DNA of 64,000 nucleotides from Taeniopygia guttata (GCF_048771995.1 NC_133030.1:56328001-56392000), one strand, 5' to 3'; positions 1 to 23,794 are shown, counted from the stretch's first letter. The notes: generated by a model from the sequence alone, not told the origin. Numbers and translations: made by a program.

Positions 1-11039
<11,039 letters not shown>

Positions 11040-12035
11040 GCAAATGAAGATCTTCAGTGATGAGAAGCACAACTTGGCGTTCATTGGTTCCTTACTGCTT
11101 CCTCTTGAAATGGAAATGCTATTTAAAACAAACAAAATCTTCTAGGAATTAAATAGAAAAAAACCCCATATATTCTGTATTGTTACATTTTATTTAAGTT
11201 CTCAGTAAATTCATTGTAAAATCTCCTTGGTGTCCATCATCAAAAAAGTCAAAAAAATATTCCTAACAAAATAGGGAAATAATGGTTTTTCAATTGATTC
11301 ATGTTACTATTTGAAAGTACTTTACACCTATGTAGTATTTCTCCACGCTGAAACCACTATCAAGCCTTTTCCAGTAATTATTGGGTAACTTTAGAATTAT
11401 GAAGCTTGGATTTTTTTCCTCAAATGTTAAAATATCTGTGTATCTGGGATGGCAGTACTACAACAGATACCATGCACTGAAATTGGTTGAATTATAAAGA
11501 TTTTCAGTTTATAAAATACAGCAAAGTTAGATGGGTATTTTTGACTGCACAAAGCAAGGCAAACACAATTATGTATAATTTTTATATAATATTTTTGATA
11601 GCCTACTAAAATGAATGGAGAGCAGCTAAAATGTAAAATGTATTTATCACAAAGCCTATTCTAGTAACTGAGATAACATCTGTAAAGGGGCCAAACTGGA
11701 GAAAGCTGACCTGTTGAATAATTCTTTGAACTATTCTGTGTACTAACAGGCTGGAGACTGTCAGGGGTGTGGCCTTCCTTTTATGCAGTAGGAAAAGGAG
11801 TGAGTGAAGGTGGAAGGAAAAGAGTCCTCGGGGTACAAAACACATGAGGAGAGTGGAGCTGAGACAGCTGTGTTTTCTCCTTGAACCTGGGACATTTCTC
11901 CCTGCTAGCCCTGTGATTGAAGTTCCCAAGTTCTACTGTGGTACTCTGTTGAGGAACCTGGGACTTGTGGCTCTGTAAGGCTCTCTCTTCCACAGCTCAC
12001 AGGTTTCCAAGAATAAATCAATGCATGACTCAATG
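11040..12035 (+). other. ADSS1: Probable ADSS1 3' untranslated region
   Basis: AT-rich non-coding sequence follows the stop codon directly. Candidate polyadenylation signals are ATTAAA at 11148-11153 and a canonical AATAAA at 12012-12017. The true cleavage site cannot be chosen from sequence alone, so the end given assumes the canonical signal is used. Confidence 0.5.
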
Positions 12036-15000
12036 ATGACTGCTGCAGTATTTACACCCCTCACACATTTTGACCTTCCTCAGCAAAATGTAATGCCTAT
12101 TTATAGAAGGGGATGACACATGGCAGCCAGGGCTGGGACATGCAGAATCTGTGGAGAGGTCCCAGAATCTTCAAGAATATATTTGGATTTCTTTGTGGAT
12201 CTTCTGATTTGTAATGGTTATGCATCAAGAGCTCTCAAAAAAGGCCTACCTCTTGTAGAGGAAAAAGATCATTCTAGAGGCAGAGTTATTCCCTAACTGC
12301 AAAATTCTCCAAGTAGATGTTCCTTTTTTATATATGTCTCGGAGAGCTATAACAATATTTTTGTATCATTCCCATGGGCTGTGGAAATGGCATCCCATCC
12401 TCAGTGATGCCATTATGCAGTGTGTAAAAACAGCCCTTTTCTGACATGGTAACTCCAAGGGTACAAAACTATCCCACCTGGCATTAAAAATGGGGAAAAA
12501 AGGAAGATTTGTCAGGAAGATGTTGTGCCATACTCATCCCCTTTGTCTCATCTCACTCGATATCAAATAGCAGATAATGTTCACAGCCATTTGTGTCAAA
12601 AATCACTTTTAAAAGTACCACTGCAAAGCACTAAATGCAACTCTTTATGGATGTTTTGCTGCTTGTATGGCAGAATTCTTACACCATCCAGCTCTGGTGC
12701 AGTCTCTCCATGCCCCAGTTCATTATAGAGTCGGGCTTAATGCACAAGCAAATACCGTTTTTCTCTAAAAAAAAAAATCCAACAAAAAAGATCCCAAAGC
12801 TGTAAATCCTTACTTACTTCTGTTTTAACTCCTTTGTCCATCTTTGACAAATACTTTAATCTCACTGCTGCTGGTTTTGCAATCTGTAAAACTGCGATTA
12901 GTAATACATCCTCACCTCTTCATCACTGCCCTTTGGAGTTCCCGGGGTCAAGCCCTGCAGTCCATGATCTGAACTGAGGAAGAAGCTCTCCCCACCACAG
13001 TTATAGCTGTTCTGATGAAAGACCAATGAGATTTCTAAGCTTATTTATGTTTGCAAAGCACTTCTGAAAGGTACTTGCTAAGTGCTAATTTCACAAGCAC
13101 TGTGAAGTGTGCCTCATTCATATGAGGTTCTTTAAGCATAAAGATGCTTGGAGATACAATAATTAAGTTTTGTTTTCACATGGCTTAACCCTGTGACATT
13201 TGCCTTCTGAATGATCTAGAGCTGTTCCTTTTCTTGGCCTCATCTTCCTCCATGCATTTGTGCTGGGAGGTTTCTGCTATATTTAAACTTTGGTTGATTT
13301 ATAGGCAAAGTCCACAGTGACTAACGAGCCACTTGGTGTGCTGAATAACTGGATTAAATGACCAACTCTAAACTGAGTATTTGGCATATTGGAGACAATA
13401 GCTTTGATAGCATAATTTTCACAGGATTACTTTCCACCTAATCTTTTTATTTTTCATTTTTCCATTAAGTATCCATTAGATCCACATGGCTTGTCCTTGC
13501 TTTCAAGGATTCATCAGAAAACCCGGTGATGTTGTCAGTAGGATGTAACAGGCAATTATCCCATGACTTATTCTGTTACCATAAAAATAATATCATGCAT
13601 TTCATTTCATAGCATGGATATTTTAAATAAAAGTTCTACTCCTATTAAATTTTACATGTGCTGTCATTGAGTTAAATGTGAATAAGTTCAGGCTTATATG
13701 AAAAGGCTCTTTAATCTACTGAGAGACACACTGCTTAATAGGAACATTTCAACATAAATTTCCTTTAATTTTGGCTGTTTTCCATTTATGTTATTTTGTA
13801 TTGTTTGGAATTTCATTTAATAACAATCACTGTGATGAATTTAACCACTTCTTTCTCCCCAGCCAAATTCAATAATAATGGCTAAAACTGGCTGATGCAT
13901 CATCCTGTTTGATATCTGGATAGAAGAATAAGGGAAGACGTTTACTGGAAAGCTGTAATTTGTGGTAAAGATTATAGTTTTTTTAAAAGTAGCAGTTATG
14001 GGTTCACTCCTGCACAGTAACATTTATGAGATATTTTCTGACACATACCCTTACAATATGGCCTTCCTAGTCAGATATACACTTCCTAACACATTCAGGA
14101 TAGGGTTTTGAACCTTTTGTATTTGGCTATATATGATCTTACAGTTCTGGCATAATGCACTTTATAACAGAAAAGAAAATGAAGCATTTCCATAGTAATG
14201 ATGTGCAATCTCTACTTACACCTTATGCAGATTTTTTTCAAATTATTTTTGATCCATACCTGTTTATTTTGTCCTTGAAGATGTATTAAAATAGATTTGA
14301 AGTAACAGTTCTTGGTCTCTATTTCTCTTATTTTTTAACAAAATAAACTTCATACACAACCTGGTTTAATATTTCATGAATTTTAGAAAATAAGTAGTAG
14401 CATTACTGAATGAAGGTATGTTTTCTCTCAGTCTACAAATTTTCAGGTTTTGGCCTTTTTTCACTTATTTCACAAACTTTGTCTCCCTTTCCAATTTACA
14501 AATTCAGTGAGGATCTACCTTTACCACTGGGATTCATGGTTAGTCATCTTTACTTAGCTCACCTTAGTGACCAATGGTTTTATGAAGGAAAAATACATTT
14601 TCTAAGTGATGCAGAAATTCTTGCAATAAAAGTTAGTTCAGAACAACAGATATGAACTCCATGAAACTCTCATCAACACTGAGAGAAAGCAAAGGTTGAT
14701 ACTGGCTCAGATGAACAATTATCACCTCTAAAACTGACTGGGCTTCAGACAAGTGTGTTAGGGCTTCCAGAAGCCTCCATAAAAACCACTGCTTTTCCTC
14801 TCTGTTTTAGAAGGAGTCAGAAACAGCAAGTAAGTGACCTCCAGGAAATTACAGCAGGTCAGTGCTTCACACACCACTCAGGCCAATGCTTGAGACCTAA
14901 ATGAGAATTGATCTGCTAATTAATTAGTATTTCTTTATTTCCTTTTCATCAGTTATATACATATATGCACACACATATGTATAATTTCACATAGAATGGT

Positions 15001-15085
15001 CTTCGGTAGCTGAAGCATCTTTGGTAGTGTCATCTAAATCCATGTCAGGCTGGCAATGTCCAAGTCAAAAAACCAAACACCCCCC

Positions 15086-15104
15086 AAAAAAAAAAAAAAA
15101 AAAA
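15086..15104. repeat. Poly(A) tract, 19 bases
   Basis: An uninterrupted run of 19 A follows a C-rich stretch. No LINE or retrocopy body can be recognised upstream, so it is read as a simple repeat. Confidence 0.9.
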
Positions 15105-18100
15105 CAAGCTGGAGAGCTGTGTCTGATGTTTGGAGAGGAGGAAAAAATACATTCTCACCCCTAACCTCTGACAGTAATACTTTAACATGGGGTCAAGCTC
15201 TAGCCCACTAATTATTCCCTGTGGAAGTGGCCTTGCCTCCTGTACAGTAACATGTCATGTCCATCAGAGAGCTGGTTTAAAGTGTCAGATGGTGGCAACA
15301 AGGATGAGCTCACGTTACCCTTTTAACTGGGCATCAGGCAAGAAAGGAAATCCAGCTCCAGCCATCTCATTCCTACAAGTGCTTGTTTGTGGCAGTTCAT
15401 CAGGGGTGCAGCCTGGTGGTTTGTTGGTCACTAATGAGTGTGTCAGTGCTTGCTTTGTCTCTTTATTAGATCCCGAGTGCCAGTGACAAAGAGGATGCCC
15501 GAAGCATGGAGCCTGCTCAGCTGACACGGTGCTACATGGATCTATGGCATGAGGGAAGTGGGATTGTACAGGCTGCTTCAGGGAGGTAGGGAACTGGACC
15601 CTTTTGTTCCCAAATCACTGGTCTATCACAAACAAGCTTTCATAAAGAGCGTGTTTTACAGAATGATTGCAAGATTTTCCTATTTAAACTCTTGTGTACT
15701 TACAGGAAAATAGTTGTTCTAAAATACTTGCACATGTTATTAATATCTGTAGGTTTCTGGAGCAGACATTGTTCATTAAATATTTGCCCATCAGCTCTAT
15801 GAGATGGTTACAAAAAATAAAACAGGAGAGAAGGTCTTTTGTAAGCACATATACGTCCATTAATGTAAAAAATTTTGTCCAATATCTGCATTTTTCAGTG
15901 GTTGAAAGCAGAACAAAATTGAACACTGTCTAAATAAATGTTTGGCAAGAAAATGTCTTTGTCATGAAAAAGGTCCCAAACACTTGTGTATTTTAATATT
16001 TCCACAGTCTCAAGATAATGCACCCTTCCTGTGACAGGCATTACCTTTCAGGAGCTGAGCATAGACACCAGAGTTTACATTGCAGGGCTGTAAATAGTGC
16101 CTCAGACAGCAGTGTTGGGTTTCAGGTGATACCTTTCCAGTGCCTGAGGAGCGGCAGAGCACTTCAGACAGTTTAGGTGGCTGCTGAAATCCTTAAAATA
16201 TCCTGGGCTGAGTCACTGGAGACAAGTTTTCTTAAGGACTGCAGAATATATATAAAAGATTGTCTTAAGGACAGTCAACTATGCATGCCCTTCCAGCAGA
16301 GGTGGCAGTGTCCATTTTCCCCTATAGAAAACAAAACTTTTCCTACTAACTGGACCTAATTCTTAAAATGTGAGGAAATGGTGTTTGCTACTGAGGTTTG
16401 TGAGCCTGGCTGGCCTGCAAACGGGAAAGATCCCAAGCATGTGGTGCTGGAGTCAGCTTTTGCATGGAAATACAGTGTATTACCAGTCATGATCATAAAG
16501 AGGTGTTTCATCATGTTCTTTGCTTCTACAGAGGAAACTCACTGTGTCAAACCTATAGTAATTAGAGTAGTGTTTCCATTGAGATTCTTAAAATAGTGCA
16601 GCCCTCTACCATGAATGGAAACCTGCCCTTTGAGCTCTGAATTCCAGAATGGCTGAAAAATTTATAAGTTTGGGGGCTAGGCCATGGAAAGCTCCTGAAG
16701 CTCAGGAAAAGGCCCAGGGTTCCTCATGTCTCTGTACTGACTGGGAAGCACCTGCTTAAGGAGCAGCTCTGCCAAGAACAACCTGAGGTTTAAATGAGAT
16801 GTCAGGATGAGCATGAGCCAACAGTGCACATGCAACTTGAATAAAGCAAACAGTCTGCTGGACTATCCTGAGGGGGATAATGGCCAGGAGAGGCAGGGAA
16901 AGTGTTTCCCATTACTCATGTTCATGAGTAGTACCACAGATTCCTGCTACATGTCCACTGTAATGCATCCATTGTAATGGCAAGTTTTGCTTCCTAAATA
17001 AATGGGTGAGGAAGAAAGGGAGAATTGCCAAGATGATGTGATATTCTAGTTTCAAGACTCTGCCTTGCTACAGATAAGACTCGTTTTGCTCCTGGCGCAC
17101 AGTCACGTGTATGTCAGTACCACAGTCACAGATTTGCTGCTCAGTTACCACCCCATAGCGTTGAAAACAGTTCAGATTTTGCACTCCAGTTTTCTTCTGC
17201 TTCATTCCTCACAGCCATTGAGGCTGTGCCCTTGTGGTGACCTTGGCAATGACTCTTATCACTGTTTCATGCTTTCATTGGAAGCTGGATTCTTTCAGAA
17301 TTCAGGAATGCAGTTTTGTAGCTGTACCAATGGGGCCTCAATCATGTCTGTCTCAGATAAAATATAGCTTGAAGACATTTACTAAGTTCATAAAAGGTTT
17401 GCCTTGTCATTCTGAAACAGCATTAAGTTTCTATCTATAGCTTCCAAAGGAGATTATTGGAAAAGTGGACTAAGACATCAAACCCATTCCCTGAGTGTCC
17501 ACTGATTTTCAGTATTGTATGTTCTGCAGAAAAAAGAATATGCCTTCAGTGATCTCTACTTGCGTATGTTGGATACTGGAATAAGTAACATCTCCAATAA
17601 GTAACAGCTCTCTTCTTTGCCAGAAGAACTGAAGTTGGAATAAAATGTCAAGAAGTTTATGTGCTGGGTGCTGGACCTGGCCTGAAGAACAACCTGAGCC
17701 TGGGACAAACTGGGTGGGGGCTGTGAATTTTGAAGAGCTAGGAGGAATGTCAAGCTACTATTCTTCATTATTGCATCAGTTATTCAATGCCAGTAGCACA
17801 GTTTTATACTTGAAACAGTTACAGTGGTGATACATTTGTATATTTAAGCTTCTTACAGCTTAGGTAGGGTAATGGATCAGTATTAGTAACACAGGCAATA
17901 CTGAACACCTTCACCAACAATCTAGGGATCTTCTAAATCTTGCAGACAGGAAAGAAAAAAGGACAGGATTGTGATACAATATCTTCTCTGATATCCTCAT
18001 GCAGAAAAAAAAAATACTAATGTAAAGATATGATAAGAAGCTACTGAGCATAAATACACAGAGTAAGTTATAATAGATTCTAATATACATGGAAAAGAAG

Positions 18101-20176
18101 TCATGTGAAAGAAATAAAAGAAGTTAGTTAAGGCATTACAAATAGGATAAGGCATTTTGTCTATTAGAGATTGATTTGCCTCACACTATGTAATTAAAAT
18201 ACCAAAGCTGGTACTGATGAAAGTCTGAGCCCTATGCAAAATGCATTGATATTTTCCATGCAGAGGAAATATGCCAGCAGCACAAAAAAAGACTCATTCT
18301 ATTAATTGGCACCTGGGATGGTAGACCTAGGATTGAGTATTACTTTTATAGATTGTACCACACCAATCATGCAAACTGCTCAGGAGAGAGCAAAGATAAT
18401 GAGTGCTTTCAAGACTTCCCTGCATAAATGGATTTCAGCTGCAAAGGCTGTGCTTGGGAAATTTCCACATTAGCACTTGTGATGGTCCCTGTAGCTGTGG
18501 CACGTTATCCTGGCAGCGTTCAGGGAATCGCCTTGACTCTGTGCAGCTTCTGTTCTGTGCACAGAGATCTCTGTGCAGGGCTGACAACACAGCCACACAT
18601 ATTTAAAATAAACACACTTTGTGGGCTGCTGCTGGGGATGGTTTGTTAGACATGGTGAGTGCAGAGCTGGGTTCTTGGCCAGCCTGCACTGACACAGCCC
18701 CTTTGAGCTGAGCAGATGCACCCTGAGTTATTCCAGCTGAAAGCTGCTCTGGGGAATGGAGAGAGGAGAGCATACGAGGAACATCAAGCTATCTCAAAGC
18801 AAGGATTCCCTTCCACAACAAAATAATAACAGCAGGGCTGGAGGCAGCTGCAGCAGGGAGGGAGGAAGGTTTTGCTCATCCCTTCCCAAGCCATGTGTGG
18901 GAGAGGATGTTTGTCCTGTGCGGGGATAGTGAAAGGACAGAGCTACGTCTCAGAACCTCTCCCACGTAAATCCATACTCAATAATGGATAGCACTAGTTG
19001 GACAAAGATATAAAGAAATATTTAGGACAATCTAGCATTAAATCAAAAACGTTGTTTCCTGCAGAGACAGAAAACAGAACACTTGGCACTGTGTTAGGTC
19101 AGTGATAGCAGTTCTCATTGTCAGAGTTCATATTCATTCTTTCATGACAGATTAAAATAATCTGGAAAGAAGCAAACTGAAAGAAAACAGTGCAACAGAA
19201 ATGAAAGCACATTATGGGAAGGCCAGGAACAACAACAACCATGAAAAAAAAAAACGGGGAAAGCAGCCCTTTTGTAAACCTTTCACAGCAGAACAATAAC
19301 ATCTTTGTAACAGCAAAAATAATTTATAGTTTTGAGGGTGCCCTCTAGTGAGTGGGACCCTCGGGTGCTCTGATCTGCTGAGCAGCACTGGTGCATCTCA
19401 GGGCTGGCAGGAACAAAACATGCTCTGAAACTCAACCATGCTGTGCTAATTTAAGAGCAAGCACTGGCTGGAGTGACAAGATAGCAGAGCCTTCTCTTAA
19501 CAGCAGCATGTCTCAAGAGCCAGCCCTTAATCCTGCATATCACCGGCTTGTCAAATATTTTTTAGATGCATGAACCTCATGTAGTGTTCATCAAGATGAG
19601 GCACGAACTCTGTACTAGCAAGTCCTCATGAAACAACATGCTCTTGTGAACAGATAGTGTCTGAACCAGGTGTAGCCCTCTGATCCCAGCTGTAAACATG
19701 TCTGTTAAGGCTGGTGTACTAAGAAAAGGATACAGAAGAAAGAAAATGGCCCTTAGCCCTTCCAGTAAAAGCAGTTTTATGCAAGGAGGTTTTATTTTTT
19801 TATCTTCAGATCCACACTGCAGAGCAGAGAAAGGACATGCAGTGGGACTGAGCACATGGGATGTGGCACTTTACCCTAGGCCCACCAGGGGACCTGTGCC
19901 CATCCTGACAGCCCATCCCACAAAACACAGACTGCATGCTGGCACATGGCCAACTCTATCAGCTACTATAATATAATTTCCACTGAAAAGAATTTCCAGA
20001 TTATTTCTTTAACATGAAAACATTAAAGAAGAACCAGCGAGTTGGCCAAAAGCCATTCATTTTATACCAATTCAACCAAGAAAACTCCCCATTTAAAGAG
20101 GTGTGGGAGCAAGAGTCCCACCTCTATGTGATGTGCTTTGATGTCTTTCTAAATGGCCTAATAATGGAGGAATAGG

Positions 20177-20201
20177 AAAAAAAAAAAAAAAAAAAAAAAA
20201 A
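20177..20201. repeat. Poly(A) tract, 25 bases
   Basis: An uninterrupted run of 25 A, followed by A-rich AGAAAAGAACAAACAAAG. It might be the tail of a retroposed sequence. I could not recognise a parent transcript or target-site duplication upstream, so it is called a simple repeat. Confidence 0.9.
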
Positions 20202-20924
20202 GAAAAGAACAAACAAAGAAACCAGGAACGAGTCCTTCATCCTTAGCAGACTGTAAGCTCATTCATGGAAAAATCGCTCCTGTACTTGGTTGTGATTCTG
20301 TCCACAGTACATAGAGGGGAAGTTTTTAATTCAGAGACCCCTGGAAGAAATAAAAGTGTCTGGAAGAAATAAAACTCTCTTGAGAGATCACCTTCAAGTG
20401 ACACAAAATATAGCACCTAAACTCCAACACCAGTTTTAAACTCGCTTGCCCTGAGGAAAACAAAGTATTTTCAAAATATACATAGTATGCAGACTGGTTG
20501 CCACTTGGAATGGCTTCTGATACTTGTAACCCATGTAACCACACCTGCGGTGCTATAGAGCCCACTTGTAAAAAGTAAATTAATCACAGTAATTTCCTTT
20601 CACAGCAGAAGCTCTTGGAGAGCTCCAGATTTAGCTGAAACTGGGTGTCAGTCCCCAAAAACTCATTGTGCCCACAAGTGGTGAACCCACTCGTGATGTT
20701 GGCTGGTGCTGAGGAGCCCACCAGAGCCCCCTGGCCAGACAAGGATTCTCTGGCCTCCCTGGTGGTCTTTCAAAAAAGAAATTCTCATGCTGTGCCCATT
20801 TTTGTTGGTCCCACAGCATTCAGACAGCCAAACCTGGGCAGGGGGTTTAGGCTGCACAAAGAGCTCCGTGAGCCCAGTGTAGTGTGGGGGCCTGCCAAGA
20901 AGGGAAAAGAGGGTCCATAAACAA

Positions 20925-21765
20925 GTTGGATGCAGGACTGGAAAGGATACTAAGTAGGTCTACAGATAAAACAAAATTGGGAAGAGACGTCGATTGCCTG
21001 GAAGGAAGAGGCCTTGCAGACAGACCTCAACAAATCAGAGGGCTGGGCAATCACCAACTGTATGAAGTACGAAAAGGACAAATGCCAGTTTCTGCCCCTG
21101 GAACAGAGCAGCCCTGAGTGTAGAGACAGACTGGGGAACTAGGAAAGGGACCCGGGTGTCCTCATTGATGGAAGTTGGGTCATTGATGAGCCAGCCGTGC
21201 CCTGGCAGCCCGGAGGGACAATCCTGTCCTGGGGGCATCACATCAGGAGCATCATGGCCAGCCGGGCAAGGGAGGGGATTGTCCTGCTCTGTTCTGCCTC
21301 ACCACAAGTGCTGGGGGCAGTTTTGGGTGCCACAATATAAAAAGTATTAAAGCTATTAGACAGGTTACAAAGGAGGGCTACAATGATGCTGAAGGGTCTG
21401 GTGGGGAAGCTGTACAAGGAGCAGCACTCGGTCTGTTCAGCCTCACTGCAGTTACAGCTTCCTCATGAGGGGCAGACATTGATCTCTCTGGTGACCAGCG
21501 ACAGGACGCGAGGCAATGGGCGAAAGCTGCGTCAGGGGAGGTTTAGGAAAAGCTTCTCCACCCAGAGGGTGGTCGGGCTCTAGAACAGCTCCCCAGCGAA
21601 GCGCTCACAGCCGCAAGCCTGACAAGAGCTCAAGAAGCGTTCGGACAATGCTCTCAGGCACACGGTGCGAGCCCTGCGGTGTCCTGCGCGGGGCAGAAGT
21701 TGGGAGTTGGGCTCGATGATCCTCGTGGGTCCTTCCAACCCAGCATATCGTTGATTCCGAGTTTA
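20925..21765 (+). mobile_element. CR1-type LINE, 3' end of ORF2 plus tail, degraded
   Basis: The DNA matches the end of a CR1 reverse-transcriptase ORF2 in wording. Successive degraded fragments are recognisable: WAITN-like text near 21045, QFWVPQYKKY near 21320-21350, LVTSDRTRGNGRKLRQGRF near 21490-21545 and TQRVVG near 21560. It ends in the usual CR1 tail (GCTCGATGATCCTCGTGGGT, then TTCCAACC). Several stops and frame changes interrupt it and its 5' end is missing, as is usual for old CR1 copies. It lies immediately upstream of the SIVA1 CpG island. The left edge is approximate. Confidence 0.85.
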
Positions 21766-22078
21766 CAGACAAGCAGCAGGCCCAAAGCCGCTCTGCTGCG
21801 CCCGCCGGCCCCGCGCCGCCGCTGAGGCGCACGGAGGTGACGCCTGAGGGGCGGCGGCGGCGGGCGGGGCGGCGGGGCCGGGCCAGCGCCTGTGCCAGCC
21901 CCGCCGGCCGCTCGGGACGCGGCGGGAAGAGAAATTTTGCGCTGCGGACGAAGCTTTCGCTTCCCTGCGGAGAGAACGGAGCGGCCGTGGGTCCCGAGCG
22001 GCCGGGCCGGGATGTGAGGGCGGCGGCGGCGCGGCCGTGACGCGGCGCGGGGCGGGGCGGGCGCGGGTCGGTCCGGCC

Positions 22079-22196
22079 ATGCCGAAGCGCTCCTGCCCCT
22101 TCGGGGACGCGGCCCCGCTCCAGCTGAAGACCCGCGTGGGGCTGCGGGAGCTGAGCCGCGGCGTGCGGGGCGAGGAGTACCGGCGGGAGGTGTTCG
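22079..22196 (+). CDS. SIVA1: SIVA1 exon 1 (start codon, MPKRSCPF)
   Basis: The exon encodes [20 protein letters not shown] then [19 protein letters not shown] and ends one base into the next codon before GTGAGC. An in-frame GTG lies upstream but no upstream ATG does, so the ATG at 22079 is chosen. Confidence 0.95.
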
Positions 22197-23794
22197 GTGA
22201 GCGGGGCGCGGAGCGGGGGGCGCCGGGGGGATGCGATGTGCCGGCCCGGCGCGGCCATGGGGAGCCCGCCCCTAACTCTGCTCCCGCCGGCAGAGAGGAC
22301 CCGGCGGCTGCTCTTCAGGGGTGCCCAGGCGTACATGGAGGGCACGGCGGCCGCCGCCCGAGCGGCGGAGCCGGGGCCGGCCGGGGAGGCGCAGGGCGAG
22401 GGTTCCCGCTGGAGCGGGCAGCTCCTCATCGGACACGACGGGAAACTGCGGCGGCGGCCCGCGGACAGGGGTGAGTGAGCGCCCGGCCGTGTCACGGAAC
22501 CGCGCGATGCCCTGGGCTGCAGGGACCCATCCAAGTGCAGCTCCCATCCCAGGACACCCCCGAGAGCGTTGTCAGAATGATTCTTAATCTCCGGCACTTC
22601 CCAGAGTCTAAACCTTAACCCCTTCCCTGGGCAGCCTGTTGCAGTGTCAGACCACCCTCTGGTGAAGAGCCTTTTCCTCATATCCAAGCTAAACCTCCTT
22701 AGACGCAACTTGAGGCCATTCCCTCTGTTCCTGTTCCTGGTCACTACAGAGACCGGTGCTGCCCTTTGGCTTCCCCTCCCAAGGAAGTCTGTACTATGAT
22801 GAGTAGTTTAGTGCTGTAAAGTTCTTCTTTATTGACTTTCCTTAAAGGAAGTGTTAGATTTGAGCTGACGGATTTCGGAACTGCCGCGTGTTGTGTTCTG
22901 CTTTAGCATCACTTTGCATCTTGCCACTGAGCAGGGAAAGAACGAAGGAAGTTCCAAGCGGCGCTCCCTGTCCCTTCGCATTCCCGAGCGTCCTGCCGGG
23001 TGCTGCCACCTGTAGCTGTGCGCGGACGCGCCGCGCTCTGCAGCTGCTGGGACTTCCAGCTGCTTCCTCTGCCTTGCTGTAGAGCTCATCCCTTCTTTAC
23101 CGTGTCTTTGCCGAGCAGTTCCGTCCGTGGGAGCGTCCAGAGCCTGCTCGTCGTGTGTGAGAACGGCCGATGTGAAGGAGGCGTGTGCGCAGTGTGACCG
23201 GTTCGTGTGCCAGAGCTGCAGCAGGCTCTGCAGCTGCTGTAACAGCGTTACCTGCTCTTTGTGCTCCGCTGTTGAGTAAGTGCCTTTCGAGTTCGGAAGC
23301 TTATTTTGGCCTGATAGGTGGGTGCAGCAGATATCTAGCTCGCACACATAAAGGAGGTAAACTCTTCCCTTGCTTTAGCAGCAGTTAAACTGTCTGAAAC
23401 ATGCAAACCAAAATGCCTGTGTGAAGCACTCTAATCAAGCGTAGTACAAGTCTAGTTCAGCTTCTTACTTAAATGCTGTAGGAGGCAAAAATTTCTCTTG
23501 CTTTCCCACCAGCAGTATAGCGTGCTGGCCAGTGCTGAATGCATGCACTTTGAAGGAATAATCTTAATTTTTTTCCCTCATTGTTAACAGTTCTGTGGTA
23601 TAAAGAAATACTGAGTGTGCTGTGTGGGAGTCCCATGGTTGCAGTTGATAATGGAATAGTATGCCATTGTTATGTTCCAGAAACAGCAGGCAGTCTGACT
23701 TTTGTTTCTTCTGTTTTATTTCTTTTTTTTCCCTAGTTATGGTGATGTGGGAGAGCAAGTTCTCTGCAATGGTTGTTCAGTATTTCAAGTCTGA
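22079..23794 (+). CDS. SIVA1: Apoptosis regulatory protein Siva (SIVA1), complete, 4 exons
   Basis: SIVA1 is a small pro-apoptotic adaptor known to bind CD27-family receptor tails and BCL-XL; it binds zinc. The coding exons are 22079-22196, 22294-22470, 23119-23275 and 23737-23794, joining in phase to 169 residues (human about 175). The start is the first ATG, with G at -3, and gives [17 protein letters not shown], the family's N-terminus. Residues of about 32-54 ([20 protein letters not shown]...) form the amphipathic helix region, split by intron 1. Residues of about 55-80 are Ala/Gly-rich and poorly conserved. [11 protein letters not shown] at about 81-91 is a family motif. The C-terminus carries 13 cysteines in CxxC-like pairs (CSSC, CAQC, CQSC, CSLC, CNGC) and ends in SVFQV. 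It converges on AKT1. Nothing looks broken. Confidence 0.96.
22294..22470 (+). CDS. SIVA1: SIVA1 exon 2 (helix end, variable linker, LLIGHDGKL)
   Basis: The acceptor is CCGCCGGCAG and the donor G|GTGAGT. The exon encodes [17 protein letters not shown], an Ala/Gly/Glu-rich linker and [19 protein letters not shown]. The linker is GC-rich and low in complexity, as in other species. Confidence 0.93.
22600..22800 (-). mobile_element. CR1-type LINE fragment, minus strand, in SIVA1 intron 2
   Basis: Read on the minus strand this is the CR1 ORF2 end: an [20 protein letters not shown]-like segment, then [10 protein letters not shown] and CPGKG. It resembles the plus-strand CR1 at 21.5 kb (GNGRKLRQGRF...TQRVVG) but is diverged and lacks the 3' tail. 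It lies in inverted orientation to that copy, on the other side of SIVA1 exons 1-2. Confidence 0.8.
23119..23275 (+). CDS. SIVA1: SIVA1 exon 3 (Cys-rich zinc-binding region)
   Basis: After TTTGCCGAGCAG the exon encodes [18 protein letters not shown] then [20 protein letters not shown] and [13 protein letters not shown], ending in GA|GTAAGT. Eleven cysteines fall in this exon, matching the zinc-binding C-terminus of Siva. Confidence 0.95.
23737..23794 (+). CDS. SIVA1: SIVA1 exon 4 (C-terminus and stop)
   Basis: After a TTTTTTTTCCCTAG acceptor the exon finishes an aspartate and encodes [18 protein letters not shown] then TGA. It corresponds to the EKVLCTSCAMF-like end of mammalian Siva. Confidence 0.95.

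Larger units (their letters stand above)
12036..20920. other. Intergenic region between ADSS1 and SIVA1
   Basis: I see no gene here. Open frames are short, have no familiar motif and lack paired splice signals joining them. The stretch holds two long poly(A) runs (15086-15104 and 20177-20201) and otherwise unique-looking, moderately AT-rich DNA. Confidence 0.6.
21780..22500. promoter_or_regulatory. SIVA1: CpG island and promoter region of SIVA1
   Basis: This segment is very GC-rich with dense CpG, unlike the AT-rich flanks. It contains GC-box-like GGGCGGGGC stretches (about 21861-21870 and 22050-22060) and GTGACGC near 22037. There is no obvious TATA box. It covers the 5' UTR, exon 1, intron 1 and exon 2 of SIVA1, consistent with a broad housekeeping-type promoter. 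The exact transcription start cannot be seen. Confidence 0.8.

Noticed and set aside
20177-20201. Poly(A) run as the tail of a processed pseudogene
   Set aside because: No coding wording from a known transcript and no target-site duplication could be recognised upstream.
21605-22744. A 379-codon open frame on the minus strand
   Set aside because: It runs antisense through the GC-rich SIVA1 island and into the minus-strand CR1 piece. Its first part is CR1 wording and the rest is the shadow of SIVA1 and its promoter. High GC suppresses stop codons, so the length is not evidence of a gene.
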